DNA of 64,000 nucleotides from Mycobacterium sp. EPa45 (GCF_001021385.1 NZ_CP011773.1:2232001-2296000), one strand, 5' to 3'. Positions 30,564 through 40,121 are shown, counted from the first letter of the stretch. Notes: generated by a model not told the origin, from the sequence alone. Translations and numbers: made by a program.

Positions 30564-31070
30564 ATGGCTGTCAAGATCAAGCTCACCCGGCTTGGCAAGA
30601 TCCGCAACCCCCAGTACCGCATCGCTGTCGCCGACGCACGCACCCGTCGTGACGGCCGCTCGATCGAGGTCATCGGCCGCTACCACCCCAAGGAAGAGCC
30701 GAGCCTGATCGAGATCGACTCCGAGCGCGCTCAGTACTGGCTGTCGGTCGGTGCCCAGCCCACCGAGCCGGTTCTCAACCTGCTGAAGATCACCGGTGAC
30801 TGGCAGAAGTTCAAGGGTCTGCCCGGGGCCGAGGGCACACTGAAGGTCAAGGAGCCCAAGCCCAGCAAGCTGGACCTGTTCAACGCCGCGCTGGCCGAGG
30901 CCGATGGCGCGCCGGGTGGCGAGGCCGCCCAGCCGAAGAAGAAGAAGGCTCCCGCCAAGAAGGCCGAGGCCGCCGAGGCAGAGCCGGCCGCCAAGACCGC
31001 CGAGCCGGCTGCCGAAGCCGCCGAGCCGGCCGCCGAAGCCGCCGAGTCCACTGAGGCCGCCGCAGAATGA
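30564..31070 (+). CDS. rpsP: 30S ribosomal protein bS16
   Basis: Small-subunit assembly protein. [32 protein letters not shown] is the family N-terminus. The core ends near residue 110; an added tail carries a Lys cluster ([10 protein letters not shown]) and repeats of the type AEPAAEAA, as usual in mycobacteria, giving 168 residues against about 80-90 in E. coli. ATG 30564 follows AGGAG. It overlaps the KH gene as ATGA and heads the rpsP-KH-rimM-trmD operon. Confidence 0.97.
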   Translation: MAVKIKLTRLGKIRNPQYRIAVADARTRRDGRSIEVIGRYHPKEEPSLIEIDSERAQYWLSVGAQPTEPVLNLLKITGDWQKFKGLPGAEGTLKVKEPKPSKLDLFNAALAEADGAPGGEAAQPKKKKAPAKKAEAAEAEPAAKTAEPAAEAAEPAAEAAESTEAAAE

Positions 31071-31309
31071 GTTCGGTCGTCGTCGACGCCGTGGAACACC
31101 TGGTCCGCGGGATCGTCGACAATCCCGACGACGTCCGCGTCGACATGGTCACCAACCGGCGGGGACGCACGGTAGAGGTTCACGTCCACCCCGAGGATCT
31201 CGGCAAGGTGATCGGCCGAGGCGGTCGCACCGCGACTGCGTTGCGCACCCTGGTCGCCGGCATCGGCGGCCGGGGGATCCGCGTCGACGTGGTGGACACC
31301 GACCAGTAG
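31067..31309 (+). CDS. KH-domain RNA-binding protein (KhpA-like)
   Basis: 80 residues, a single KH domain with the RNA-binding loop [18 protein letters not shown] (GxxG as GRGG). KhpA/YlqC proteins act as small RNA chaperones, often with KhpB, and sit between rpsP and rimM in many Gram-positives. The start overlaps the rpsP stop (ATGA), so translation is coupled. Confidence 0.93.
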   Translation: MSSVVVDAVEHLVRGIVDNPDDVRVDMVTNRRGRTVEVHVHPEDLGKVIGRGGRTATALRTLVAGIGGRGIRVDVVDTDQ

Positions 31310-31316
31310 CTCATCC

Positions 31317-31348
31317 GGCGGCCGGGAGCGAGGCGACCCGGGGATTGG
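31317..31348 (+). repeat. Dispersed repeat copy between KH gene and rimM
   Basis: 32 bases (core GAGCGAGGCGACCCGGGGAT) match the reverse complement of the second copy upstream of fni and its flank at 28 of 32 positions. Lies within 8 bases of the rimM start and may include its ribosome-binding region. Confidence 0.55.
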
Positions 31349-31355
31349 ACTGAGT

Positions 31356-31886
31356 ATGGAACTCGTCGTCGGGCGCGTGGCAAAAGCCCACGGCATCACC
31401 GGCGAACTTGTTGTCGACGTCCGCACCGACGACCCCGACGAGCGGTTCGCCCCCGGTAATCAGTTGCTCCTGCGGCCATCCCGTGGCGGTGGTGGTCAGG
31501 ACGTCGTCATCGAGGCCGCCCGTCCGCACGGCGGTCGACTGCTGGTCCGGCTGCGCGGAGTCTCCGACCGCAATACCGCTGATACGTTGCGCGGCAATCT
31601 CTTTGTCGTTGATTCTGCGGAGCTGCCGCCGATCGAGGATCCCGACGAGTTCTACGACCACCAGCTCGAAGGTTTGGCGGTGCGCACCGTCGACGGTCAT
31701 GCCGTCGGCAAGGTCACCGAAGTGCTGCACACCGCAGGCGGCGAACTGTTGGCGGTGCGCGGCGCTGATGGTGCAGAAGTGCTGGTGCCGTTCGTCGGTG
31801 CGATCGTGACCTCGGTGTCGCTGACCGACGGGATCGTCGAAATCGATCCGCCGGATGGACTTCTGGATCTGGACGGTTTGAGCTGA
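31356..31886 (+). CDS. rimM: Ribosome maturation factor RimM
   Basis: 30S maturation factor binding uS19. 176 residues: N-terminal RimM barrel ([28 protein letters not shown]) and C-terminal PRC-barrel ([20 protein letters not shown] ... [31 protein letters not shown]). trmD begins two bases after its stop codon. Confidence 0.96.
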   Translation: MELVVGRVAKAHGITGELVVDVRTDDPDERFAPGNQLLLRPSRGGGGQDVVIEAARPHGGRLLVRLRGVSDRNTADTLRGNLFVVDSAELPPIEDPDEFYDHQLEGLAVRTVDGHAVGKVTEVLHTAGGELLAVRGADGAEVLVPFVGAIVTSVSLTDGIVEIDPPDGLLDLDGLS

Positions 31887-31887
31887 G

Positions 31888-32574
31888 ATGCGCATTGACG
31901 TTGTCTCGATCTTTCCCGAGTATCTCGACCCGGTGCGACAGTCGTTGCCGGGCAAGGCGATCGAGTCGGGCATCGTCGATTTCGCTGTGCACGATCTGCG
32001 CCGCTGGACCCACGACGTGCACCACTCCGTCGACGACGCACCGTACGGCGGTGGGCCCGGGATGGTGATGAAGGCGCCGGTCTGGGGTGAGGCGCTCGAC
32101 GAGATCTGCACCGAGGAATCAGTTCTCGTGATCCCGACCCCGGCCGGGCGGCTCTTCACCCAAAACGACGCCCAGGCCTGGACGATGCAGCCGCACCTCG
32201 TTTTCGCCTGCGGCCGTTACGAAGGCATCGATCAGCGGGTAGCCGAGGACGCGCGCCGGCGCATGCGGGTCGAGGAGGTCTCGATCGGCGACTACGTGCT
32301 CGCGGGGGGTGAAGTCGCGACGTTGGTCATGATCGAGGCGGTGGTTCGGCTACTGGCGGGCGTGATGGGTAATCCGCGGTCGCATCAAGACGATTCGCAC
32401 TCGCCGGAGAAGGACGGCCTGCTCGAAGGCCCGAGCTACACCCGGCCACCGGTCTGGCGCGAGCTGTCCGTGCCCGACATCCTGCTCTCCGGTGACCACG
32501 GCAAGGTTGCGGCCTGGCGCCATGAGCAGGCGCTGCAGCGCACGCGCGAACGCCGACCGGACCTGCTGCACTGA
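31888..32574 (+). CDS. trmD: tRNA (guanine37-N1)-methyltransferase
   Basis: SAM-dependent methylation of G37 next to the anticodon, preventing +1 frameshifts. 228 residues of the SPOUT class; the trefoil-knot motif SIGDYVLAGGEVATLVMIEA (near 135-154) and the LVFACGRYEGIDQRV strand are present, as is the linker with SHQDDSHS and the catalytic Asp. Last gene of the rpsP operon. Confidence 0.97.
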   Translation: MRIDVVSIFPEYLDPVRQSLPGKAIESGIVDFAVHDLRRWTHDVHHSVDDAPYGGGPGMVMKAPVWGEALDEICTEESVLVIPTPAGRLFTQNDAQAWTMQPHLVFACGRYEGIDQRVAEDARRRMRVEEVSIGDYVLAGGEVATLVMIEAVVRLLAGVMGNPRSHQDDSHSPEKDGLLEGPSYTRPPVWRELSVPDILLSGDHGKVAAWRHEQALQRTRERRPDLLH

Positions 32575-32654
32575 GGGTTCCTGCGGCTGCAGGCTGGGTC
32601 GACACGGCGCGGCCCTGTGCGATCTTTCTCGAACACGCCTCACCGGCGCAGGCC

Positions 32655-32660
32655 TATGCT
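32655..32660 (+). promoter_or_regulatory. Candidate -10 (TATGCT) for the MEDS operon
   Basis: TATGCT, six bases, then GTG 32667; decides the start of the MEDS-STAS gene over internal ATGs at 32679 and 32685. Confidence 0.45.
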
Positions 32661-32666
32661 GGACGA

Positions 32667-33533
32667 GTGCGGGCATCGATGGTCATGGACTCGGTGGTCG
32701 GCTTCGGCCCACGAGACCATCTGTGTCTGGCCTACGACGACCCCGCTACCTTCGCCACGAAGGCCGTGGCGTTTCTGGCCGACGGCCTCGCCCAAGGGCT
32801 ACAGGTCCGATATGTATCGGCGAGTTCGTCGCACGAAATCGCCGATCTTCGTGACTGGCTACTCGACGAGCTGGCACCGGATCGAGCCGACGCGGTGCAA
32901 ATAGAGTCGGTTCGCGACACGTACGGCTTGGGGCATGTCGTGTCGGTAGGCGAGCAGGTCACGGCGTACGCGAACGCCACATCAGCGGCACTGGCGGCTG
33001 GCTTTGCCGGACTCCGCGTTGCCGCGGATGCCACGCCCTTGGTCACCACACCGCAACAGCTCGATGCCTTCGCCCGGTACGAACACCAGATCGATCGGTA
33101 CATGAGCCGGCACCCATTCTCGGCGATGTGCGGCTATGACCGGGCAGTGCTCGGGACGGACGCGGTGGCGGAGCTCGCCTGCCTGCATCCGGTGAGCAAT
33201 GCCGCGACGATGTTCCGATGGCACGCGGCCGAATCGGGCGATGGCCCGCCGCGCGCAGGCGGGCCCGTAGAGGTGGTGCTGGCGGGGGAGATCGACCGAT
33301 CGGTCCATGCTTTGCTTCGTAAGGCATTGCAGCGCATCGATTTAGAGCAAGGGCAGTTAGTCGAGCTCGACGTCGCCGGCCTCGATTTCATCGATCACCA
33401 CGCCATCGCCGAACTCGACGCACTCGGCCGGCGACACCAAGCCCGGATAGTGCTTCGCAATCCCGGCCACTTGGTGACGCGAGTCGTCGAGCTGATGACA
33501 CCCGAGACCGTCGGGGTGGGGACACCAGCATGA
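32667..33533 (+). CDS. MEDS-STAS fusion regulator (serine site replaced)
   Basis: 288 residues. Residues about 12-165 form a MEDS domain (sensor domain named from methanogen/methylotroph DcmR; starts FGPRDHLCLAYDD, core RVAADATPLV, FSAMCGYDRAVL). About 195-280 is a STAS domain (VEVVLAGEIDRSVHALL ... LDVAGLDFIDHHAIAEL). At the site where antagonists carry a phosphorylatable Ser (DSSG-type loop) this protein reads DHHA, so Ser control is probably lost. The 3' end overlaps the next gene as ATGA. Likely role: sensor partner of the neighbouring ATPase; signal unknown. Confidence 0.82.
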   Translation: MRASMVMDSVVGFGPRDHLCLAYDDPATFATKAVAFLADGLAQGLQVRYVSASSSHEIADLRDWLLDELAPDRADAVQIESVRDTYGLGHVVSVGEQVTAYANATSAALAAGFAGLRVAADATPLVTTPQQLDAFARYEHQIDRYMSRHPFSAMCGYDRAVLGTDAVAELACLHPVSNAATMFRWHAAESGDGPPRAGGPVEVVLAGEIDRSVHALLRKALQRIDLEQGQLVELDVAGLDFIDHHAIAELDALGRRHQARIVLRNPGHLVTRVVELMTPETVGVGTPA

Positions 33534-34486
33534 GGACCGGCGCGGCATCAGGGACAGAGGGCTACTTTCACGAGGCGGCGTTCTACCGCAGCGACGACGA
33601 ATTCCTCGCCCTTGTCATGCCGTTTCTCACCGACGGGGTGGCCGCTGGGGAGCCCACGCTCGTCACGCTGGGTGAGGCCAACAGCCAACTGGTCCGTGCC
33701 GCGCTGACCACCACTCGCGGCATCTCGTTCGTGCCGGCAGAGACGCAGTACGCCCGGCCGGCCGCGGCAATCCGTACCTATCAGGAGTTGATGGCCGACT
33801 ACGTGCGACGAGGCGCCACTCAGATCCGCATCGTCGGCGACGTCCCCCATCCTGGTGTGGGAGCGGAGTGGGGTTGGTGGGCGCGGTACGAAGCGGCCGT
33901 CAACGAGGCCTTCAACGCTTATCCGGTGTGGGGCTTGTGTCCCTACGACGTGCGCCACACACCCACAGACGTTCTCGCCGACGTGTCGCGTACACATCCG
34001 CAGCTCGCCACCGTTGACGGCGGCCACGTGACCAACCCAGACTTCGTCGTCCCCACCGACTTCCTCGCCGAGCTCATCAACAGCTCGCCGCCCGCCGAGC
34101 CCCAACCACCCTCGATCACATTGGCCAATCCCACCCCAGAGGCGGCCCGGGCTGCTGTGCGGCACCTCGCCGATCAACGGCTGACGACGCTGGCCGACAC
34201 AGCGGTCAATGACATGATCTTCGCTGTCAGCGAAGGCGTGGAGAACGCGACGGTCCACGGCAGAGCGCCGACAACGCTACGGATCTGGAACTACCGCCAT
34301 CGGCTCGTCGCCCACATCACCGACGCCGGACTGGGCCCGACGGATCCCTACGCTGGACTGCTGCGCGCGGGCAGCACCGCAGGCGCGGGTCTCGGACTGT
34401 GGCTGGCCCACCAGATGTGTACCGCTGTCACGTTGCATCGGCATCGCGGCGGATTCACCCTGCGCATCGCGACGGCCGCCAGCTGA
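33530..34486 (+). CDS. MEDS-HATPase anti-sigma regulatory kinase-like protein
   Basis: 318 residues. MEDS domain at about 12-165 (FHEAAFYRSDDEFLALVMPFLTDGVAAGEPTLV ... VWGLCPYD), then a RsbW-like ATPase at about 190-315 with the N box FAVSEGVENATVHG, D-box ITDAGLGPTDP and G-box GAGLGLWLAHQMC. There is no HisKA dimerisation domain or phosphoacceptor His, so it resembles an anti-sigma factor/Ser kinase rather than a two-component kinase. Translational coupling to the MEDS-STAS gene implies the pair work together. No sigma factor gene is adjacent. Confidence 0.82.
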   Translation: MRTGAASGTEGYFHEAAFYRSDDEFLALVMPFLTDGVAAGEPTLVTLGEANSQLVRAALTTTRGISFVPAETQYARPAAAIRTYQELMADYVRRGATQIRIVGDVPHPGVGAEWGWWARYEAAVNEAFNAYPVWGLCPYDVRHTPTDVLADVSRTHPQLATVDGGHVTNPDFVVPTDFLAELINSSPPAEPQPPSITLANPTPEAARAAVRHLADQRLTTLADTAVNDMIFAVSEGVENATVHGRAPTTLRIWNYRHRLVAHITDAGLGPTDPYAGLLRAGSTAGAGLGLWLAHQMCTAVTLHRHRGGFTLRIATAAS

Positions 34487-34640
34487 CGGTATGAGGTCGG
34501 AAACGATTCGCGCGCAAATCATCTGAGGCGACCTCGTCGCGTCAGTCGGTCAATCGGGTGGCACACCTTCCTGTGCCGGGTGATTGAACGCACGGCGCGG
34601 CACCGGTTACCCAGCCGCGCAGCAGGGTATTGAGAACAGC

Positions 34641-36845
34641 GTGACTCGTCCATCCACCGGCGCTCCGCCAGCACCGGCGGCCGCGCAGGTGACGGGCAGG
34701 CAGCGCAACCTGGTCTTCACGGCCGTGGTGCTCGGCATGCTGCTGGCGGCCCTGGACCAGACGATCGTGGCCACCGCGCTGCCGACCGTCGTGGCCGACC
34801 TCGGCGGAGCCGGCCACCAGTCCTGGGTGGTCACCAGCTACCTCCTGGCATCGACGATCGTGACCGCGGTCGTCGGCAAGCTCGGCGACACATTCGGTCG
34901 CAAGACGGTGTTTCAAGCCGCCGTGCTGTTCTTCCTGGCCGGCTCGGTGTTGTGCGGACTGGCCGGATCGATGTCGATGCTGGTCGCCTCCCGGGCGCTG
35001 CAAGGCATCGGCGGCGGAGCGATCACCGTCACTGCGGTCGCGGTCATCGGCGAGGTGATCCCGCTGCGAGAGCGCGGCCGCTACCAGGGCGCCCTTGGCG
35101 CGGTGTTCGGTGTCACCACCGTCGTGGGCCCGCTGCTGGGCGGGCTGTTCACCGACCACCTCGGCTGGCGGTGGGCATTCTGGGTGAACGTGCCGATCGC
35201 CGTGGTGGTGCTGATCGTGGCCGCGTGGGCCATCCCGGCCATGGGCCGCACCGCCCGCCCCGTCATCGACTATCCCGGCATCGTGCTGGTCGGCCTCGGC
35301 GCCGCCGGCCTCACCCTCGCCACCAGTTGGGGCGGGACGACCTACGCGTGGGGCTCGCCGACGATCATCGGTTTGTTCGTCGGCTCGGTCGCCATCCTGG
35401 TGGCCTTCGTCGTCGTCGAGAAACGGGCGGCGGAGCCGATCCTGCCGATCCGGCTGTTCGCCGACCCGGTGTTCACGGTGTGTTGTGTGCTGTCGTTCGT
35501 CGTCGGATTCGCGATGCTCGGCGCGCTGACGTTCCTGCCGACCTATATGCAGTTCGTCGACGGGGTGTCGGCCACGGTGTCCGGCCTGCACACGCTGCCG
35601 ATGGTGTTGGGTCTGCTGGCCACGTCGCTGACCAGCGGTGTGATCGTCGGCCGTACCGGGCGCTACAAGATTTTTCCGATCGCGGGGACCGCGATCATGG
35701 CGGTCGGGTTCATCCTGCTGTCGCTGATGGACGCGCACACCTCGACGCTCGTGCAGTCGCTGGACCTGTTGATCCTGGGTGCCGGGATCGGGCTGAGCAT
35801 GCAGGTGCTGATCCTGACCGTGCAGAATACCGTCGACTTCACCGACCTGGGCGTGGCCACCTCGGGTGTCACGTTCTTCCGCACGATCGGCAGTTCGTTC
35901 GGCGCCGCGATCTTCGGCTCGCTGTTCAGCAACTTCCTGGCCGACCGGCTGCCGCCGGCCCTGGCCGCCAGCGGCGCCGCGCCCGAGGTCGCGCAGTCGC
36001 CGCAGGCATTGCACAAACTCTCGCCCGCGGCGGCCGCGCCGATCATCGACGCCTACGCCGACTCACTGAGCAAGGTGTTCCTGTTCGCGGCACCCGTGGC
36101 GATCGTCGGCTTCGTGCTCGCCCTGTTCCTCAAGCAGGTGCCGCTGCGCGACGCGGCCGCCACCGGCAGCACCGACCTCGGCGAAGGCTTCGGCATGCCG
36201 ACTACCGAACCAGCGGAAAAGGTGTTGGAGGTGGCGGTGAGCCGGCTGCTCCGTGAGAGTCGCGGCCAGCACCTGCCTGCCCTGGCCCGGGCGGGCGGCA
36301 CCCGCCTGGATGTCCCGCTGATGTGGGCAGCGTTGCAGATCTACCGGCATGCGCAGGTGGCCGGTGCGGCGGATCTGGGCGCCGTGGCGTCACAGCACCG
36401 GGTGCCGGTCGAGATCTTGGAGCCGACGTTCGACCGGCTGGTCGCGACGGGTTACGCCCAGCGCAGCGGCGACCAGTTGTGGCTCACGGCGGCCGGCGCC
36501 GCCGAGGTCAACCATGCCCGCAACATGTTGGCGAGCTGGATCACGGACACCCTCACCCGTTCGCCGGCCTTCGAAGGCCGGCCCGACCGCATGCAGGTGC
36601 AGGGCGCGATCGAACGGATCGCTCGGAGTGTGTTGGAACAGAACGATGACGAGAGCGCTCAGGCCACCCGCCCGATGGTGCTCGGTCCGCAGCGCGCTGC
36701 CAGTCCGACCGCGCCCACGACCCGTCTCGCCAGCCCCATGGTGAGCAGGACGGCGGTGGCCACCACGGCCGGCAACGAACCAACCCGGCCGTTCCGCGCG
36801 CGGGCCGAACTTCGCGAGCCGCCACCGGGGGCACCGCGGCGCTGA
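34641..36845 (+). CDS. DHA2-family (EmrB/QacA-like) multidrug efflux MFS transporter with C-terminal winged-helix-like domain
   Basis: 734 residues from GTG 34641 (a TTG at 34584 would add 19). Fourteen membrane segments. DHA2 motifs are LDQTIVATALPTVVADL (motif D1), GKLGDTFGRKTVF (motif A), SRALQGIGGGAI (motif B) and GVTTVVGPLLGG (motif C). After TM14 (near residue 515) about 200 cytoplasmic residues follow, including LGAVASQHRVPVEILEPTFDRLVATGYAQRSGDQLWLTAAG, which reads as a winged-helix fold, then a Pro/Thr-rich end. Proton-driven drug export is known for the family; the substrate is unknown. Confidence 0.88.
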   Translation: MTRPSTGAPPAPAAAQVTGRQRNLVFTAVVLGMLLAALDQTIVATALPTVVADLGGAGHQSWVVTSYLLASTIVTAVVGKLGDTFGRKTVFQAAVLFFLAGSVLCGLAGSMSMLVASRALQGIGGGAITVTAVAVIGEVIPLRERGRYQGALGAVFGVTTVVGPLLGGLFTDHLGWRWAFWVNVPIAVVVLIVAAWAIPAMGRTARPVIDYPGIVLVGLGAAGLTLATSWGGTTYAWGSPTIIGLFVGSVAILVAFVVVEKRAAEPILPIRLFADPVFTVCCVLSFVVGFAMLGALTFLPTYMQFVDGVSATVSGLHTLPMVLGLLATSLTSGVIVGRTGRYKIFPIAGTAIMAVGFILLSLMDAHTSTLVQSLDLLILGAGIGLSMQVLILTVQNTVDFTDLGVATSGVTFFRTIGSSFGAAIFGSLFSNFLADRLPPALAASGAAPEVAQSPQALHKLSPAAAAPIIDAYADSLSKVFLFAAPVAIVGFVLALFLKQVPLRDAAATGSTDLGEGFGMPTTEPAEKVLEVAVSRLLRESRGQHLPALARAGGTRLDVPLMWAALQIYRHAQVAGAADLGAVASQHRVPVEILEPTFDRLVATGYAQRSGDQLWLTAAGAAEVNHARNMLASWITDTLTRSPAFEGRPDRMQVQGAIERIARSVLEQNDDESAQATRPMVLGPQRAASPTAPTTRLASPMVSRTAVATTAGNEPTRPFRARAELREPPPGAPRR

Positions 36846-36857
36846 TGGCGTCGAGGG

Positions 36858-37790
36858 TCAGATCCGCCCGCCGGGGAACATCGTCTTCACGGCCTTCGTC
36901 ATCGTGCTGCGCGCGGTCGCGTCATCGACCGGCTGCAGTGACGCCATCGCCAACACGAAGCGATGGTCCGACCCGATCACCCCGGTGGACATGTGCAGCC
37001 AGTTTCCACCGTTCCAGCAGCACATCCAACCCTGTTTCACCGCAACGGTTTCGGCGAACAAGCCGTCGGGAATGCCGAACCGCTGCGGGTAGCCGTCGAC
37101 GCCGGTGGGGGTCGACGCCGAGAGGTCACCGAGGATGACCGCGGCCTGCGAGGCCGGCAGGCCGCCCGTGCCGTCGAGCAGCATGTCGTAGTAACGCACC
37201 AGATCGGCGGTGGTGCTCATGGTGTTCCACCAGTTGCCGTCGTAGGGCGCACTGGTCGAGGACAATCCATACCGCGCGGTCACCCGGCTGATGATCGCGT
37301 TGCCGCCACCCTCGCCCCAGAACACCTCTGCGGCGCTGTCGTCGGAGGACCGCAGCATCACGTCGAAGGACTGCTGCTCATCCGGCGTGAGTTGACGCTG
37401 GCCTTTGGCCACCTGCATGAGCAGGTCATCGGCGATGAACAGTTTGCTCACCGAGGCCACCGGGAAGGGGACGTCGTCGCCACCGGTGAGGACCTTGCCC
37501 GTCTTCCGGTCGAGGAGGGTGAAGCTGATGTCGGCACCGTCCTGAGCAGCCGCTGAGGCGACCTCCTTGGCCCGCAGGTCCAGACCGATCGCCACGTCCG
37601 GCGGAGCGTCGGGCAGCGGACCGATGGCGGGGGATTGCGCGATTGCATTCGGGTCAGCGGACAGCAGATTCACAGAGCGGGCCGCCGCGTCGCTGGGCCC
37701 GGCGTTCACCTGAGCGGACGAGGCGGCCACCAGGACGCCGATCACTGCCGCTGCGGTGCCGGCGACCAGCATCGACAGATGCCGTCGCAT
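36858..37790 (-). CDS. Exported beta-lactamase-like serine hydrolase (LppW position)
   Basis: 310 residues with a signal peptide (LVAGTAAAVIGVLVAASSA). Class A-like motifs: VASVSKLFIADDLL (SxxK), RSSDDSAAEVFWG (SDD where SDN is usual) and AVKQGWMCC (KQG where KTG is usual), so its catalysis is doubtful. A Cys pair (MCCW) follows. The locus between trmD and rplS is where M. tuberculosis has lppW, but no lipobox Cys is visible here. ATG 37790 has AAGGAGA 6 bases upstream. Convergent with the MFS gene, 12 bases apart. Confidence 0.78.
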   Translation of the reverse strand: MRRHLSMLVAGTAAAVIGVLVAASSAQVNAGPSDAAARSVNLLSADPNAIAQSPAIGPLPDAPPDVAIGLDLRAKEVASAAAQDGADISFTLLDRKTGKVLTGGDDVPFPVASVSKLFIADDLLMQVAKGQRQLTPDEQQSFDVMLRSSDDSAAEVFWGEGGGNAIISRVTARYGLSSTSAPYDGNWWNTMSTTADLVRYYDMLLDGTGGLPASQAAVILGDLSASTPTGVDGYPQRFGIPDGLFAETVAVKQGWMCCWNGGNWLHMSTGVIGSDHRFVLAMASLQPVDDATARSTMTKAVKTMFPGGRI

Positions 37791-38100
37791 GTCCTTCTCC
37801 TTGGGAGCATGGTGGAACGCTGAGATCCGGGGTGCCGCGCTGCCGCCCGACCATATTCCAGGTTAACGGTATCTTTTCTACACCGCCTGATTAGCTGGCC
37901 GGCAGATCAACGACACCTCGGCGGGTCGCGCGATTTCGCTGCTCGCCGTGCATCTGGCACAATTGAGCAGTTGCCGCGCGGGCTGGGACTTTCCGCCTGC
38001 TGCGCCATACACCACGTGCCCGAATCCATCGGCCCGGCGATCGCCAGCGCGTTTTGCGCAGGCAGGTGGCTGCGCCGCGAACCGCAAGGAAGTGTCACCG
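37791..38100. other. Intergenic region before rplS (310 bases)
   Basis: Divergent control region. On the left is the ribosome site of the beta-lactamase-like gene (minus strand). On the right, TCTGGCACAAT at 37953-37963 is the probable rplS promoter, giving a leader of about 130 bases ending with AAGGAAG before ATG 38101. Nothing coding was recognised. Confidence 0.55.
37953..37963 (+). promoter_or_regulatory. rplS promoter, extended -10 (TGG-CACAAT)
   Basis: Eleven bases identical to the rpsP site at 30425-30435, at a similar distance from a ribosomal protein gene. No convincing -35 hexamer was found at either. Confidence 0.45.
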
Positions 38101-38442
38101 ATGAACACGCTGGACTTCGTCGACCAGGCGTCGCTGCGCGACGACATCCCGACCTTCAGCCCCGGGGACACCATCAATGTCCACGTGAAGGTCATCGAGG
38201 GCAACAAGCAGCGCGTCCAGGTCTTCAAGGGTGTTGTGCTCCGTCGTTCGGGCGGCGGCATCCGCGAGACCTTCACTGTGCGCAAGGAGAGCTACGGCGT
38301 GGGCGTCGAGCGCACCTTCCCGGTGCATTCTCCCAACATCGACCACATCGAGGTCCTCACCCGCGGTGATGTGCGTCGCGCCAAGCTGTACTACCTGCGC
38401 GAGCTGCGGGGCAAGAAGGCCAAGATCAAGGAGAAGCGCTGA
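38101..38442 (+). CDS. rplS: 50S ribosomal protein bL19
   Basis: 113 residues, standard. [34 protein letters not shown] at the start, then [20 protein letters not shown] and the C-terminal [19 protein letters not shown]. It lies at the 30S-50S interface. ATG 38101 follows AAGGAAG. lepB follows after 54 bases. Confidence 0.97.
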   Translation: MNTLDFVDQASLRDDIPTFSPGDTINVHVKVIEGNKQRVQVFKGVVLRRSGGGIRETFTVRKESYGVGVERTFPVHSPNIDHIEVLTRGDVRRAKLYYLRELRGKKAKIKEKR

Positions 38443-38484
38443 GCTTCGGCCTGTGGGCGGCACTGACGGGTCAGCTGGTCTGAC

Positions 38485-38490
38485 TACGCT
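38485..38490 (+). promoter_or_regulatory. Candidate -10 (TACGCT) for leaderless lepB
   Basis: TACGCT, six bases, GTG 38497; no ribosome site. Confidence 0.45.
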
Positions 38491-38496
38491 AACGAC

Positions 38497-39357
38497 GTGA
38501 CCGACAACACGGGCTCGGACGACTCCTTGCCGGACAACGCCACGCGGACGGACGCTCCGGACGACACCACCGCTGACAAGGCCGCTGCGCGAGATGGATC
38601 CGCCGACGGGGCGGGCGGCGAAAAGAAGAAGAAGTCGGCGCTGCGCGAAGGCGCGATCCTCGTCGCCATCGCGATCGTCCTCTACTACGTGATGCTGACG
38701 TTCATCGCGCGTCCGTACCTGATTCCGTCGGAATCGATGGAACCCACGTTGCATGGCTGCGCCGGCTGCGTCGGCGACCGGATCATGGTCGACAAGGTCA
38801 CCTACCGTTTCGGGCAACCGCATCCCGGTGACGTCATCGTCTTCAAGGGCCCGCCGAACTGGAATGTCGGCTACAAGTCCATCCGGTCCACCAACACCGC
38901 GGTCCGCTACGTCGAGAACGCGCTGTCGGTGGTCGGATTCGTGCCGCCCGATGAGAACGACTTGGTCAAGCGCGTCATCGCGACGGGAGGCCAGACGGTG
39001 CAATGCCGCGCTGACACCGGACTGACCGTCGACGGCAAGCCGCTCACCGAGCCGTACCTGAATGCACAGACGATGATGGCCGACCCGCTGGTCTACCCGT
39101 GCCTGGGCAACGAATTCGGTCCGGTGAAGGTGCCCGACGGCCGGTTATGGGTGATGGGTGACAATCGCACGCATTCGGCGGACTCGCGTGCCCACTGCAC
39201 CAGCACACCCGCCGACGCTCAGAAGGGCATCCTGTGCACCGGTGACCCGATGGCCGGCACCGTTCCGGTGAGCAATGTGATCGGTAAGGCCCGGTTCATC
39301 GCGTGGCCGCCGTCTCGCTGGGGTGGTGTGTCCTCGGTCAACCCGCAGCAGGGCTGA
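38497..39357 (+). CDS. lepB: Signal peptidase I
   Basis: Membrane protease removing Sec/Tat signal peptides. 286 residues: acidic cytoplasmic N-terminus, one membrane segment (about 50-70), catalytic [10 protein letters not shown] with Ser80, a Cys pair [10 protein letters not shown], the Lys box [11 protein letters not shown] and [16 protein letters not shown] near 225. GTG 38497 is set by the 6-base spacing from TACGCT. rnhB starts two bases after the stop. Confidence 0.96.
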   Translation: MTDNTGSDDSLPDNATRTDAPDDTTADKAAARDGSADGAGGEKKKKSALREGAILVAIAIVLYYVMLTFIARPYLIPSESMEPTLHGCAGCVGDRIMVDKVTYRFGQPHPGDVIVFKGPPNWNVGYKSIRSTNTAVRYVENALSVVGFVPPDENDLVKRVIATGGQTVQCRADTGLTVDGKPLTEPYLNAQTMMADPLVYPCLGNEFGPVKVPDGRLWVMGDNRTHSADSRAHCTSTPADAQKGILCTGDPMAGTVPVSNVIGKARFIAWPPSRWGGVSSVNPQQG

Positions 39358-39359
39358 CC

Positions 39360-40073
39360 ATGCCGGCGATGACGTGGCCTCCACGGACGGTGATCCGCAA
39401 ATCGTCGGGATTGCGAACGCTCGAATCTGCGCTATACCGAAGCGGTTTGGGGCCGGTGGCCGGAGTCGATGAAGTCGGCCGCGGTGCGTGCGCCGGCCCG
39501 CTTGTGGTGGCAGCCTGTGTGCTGAGCCCCAACCGTCTCGAGAGTCTGGCGGCTCTCGACGACTCCAAGAAGCTCACCGAGAAGGCGCGCGAGGAACTGT
39601 TCCCGTTGATCCGCCGCTATGCGCTGGCGTATCACGTGGTGTACATCCCCGCCCCCGAAGTCGACCGGCGCGGTGTGCACGTGGCCAACATCGAGGGCAT
39701 GCGGCGCGCGGTGGCGGGGTTGTCGGTGCGGCCCGGGTACGTGTTGTCCGACGGGTTCCGGGTGCCGGGGTTGCCGATGCCGTCGTTGCCGGTGATCGGC
39801 GGGGACGCCGCGGCCGCCTGCATCGCGGCGGCCAGCGTGCTGGCGAAGGTCAGCCGCGATCGGCTGATGGTGGCCATGGATACCGAGCATCCGGGTTACG
39901 GGTTCGCCGAGCACAAGGGATACAGCACGCCGGCGCACAGTGCGGCGTTGACCGACCTGGGTCCCTGCCGTGAGCACCGGTTTTCCTACATCAATGTGCG
40001 GCGGGTGGCCCGCGCCGGTGGCACGGAAATGGTGATGGAGTGCCCACCCCCGCAGCGTGACGATGAGCTGTGA
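39360..40073 (+). CDS. rnhB: Ribonuclease HII
   Basis: Removes ribonucleotides and RNA from RNA-DNA hybrids. 237 residues; [20 protein letters not shown] carries the first acidic pair, [15 protein letters not shown] the substrate loop, VLSDGF and [30 protein letters not shown] the remaining acidic residues. ATG 39360 or ATG 39369 can start it; the conserved region begins [21 protein letters not shown]. Coupled to lepB. Confidence 0.95.
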   Translation: MPAMTWPPRTVIRKSSGLRTLESALYRSGLGPVAGVDEVGRGACAGPLVVAACVLSPNRLESLAALDDSKKLTEKAREELFPLIRRYALAYHVVYIPAPEVDRRGVHVANIEGMRRAVAGLSVRPGYVLSDGFRVPGLPMPSLPVIGGDAAAACIAAASVLAKVSRDRLMVAMDTEHPGYGFAEHKGYSTPAHSAALTDLGPCREHRFSYINVRRVARAGGTEMVMECPPPQRDDEL

Positions 40074-40121
40074 GTCAAGATGGATAGCACCACGACCGAA
40101 GACGAAGAGGGCCGCTGACCG

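Noticed and set aside
34542..36014. A 490-codon minus-strand frame opposite the MFS pump
   Set aside because: Composition is Arg/His/Gln/Asp-rich without motifs, while the plus strand encodes a clear 14-TM transporter.
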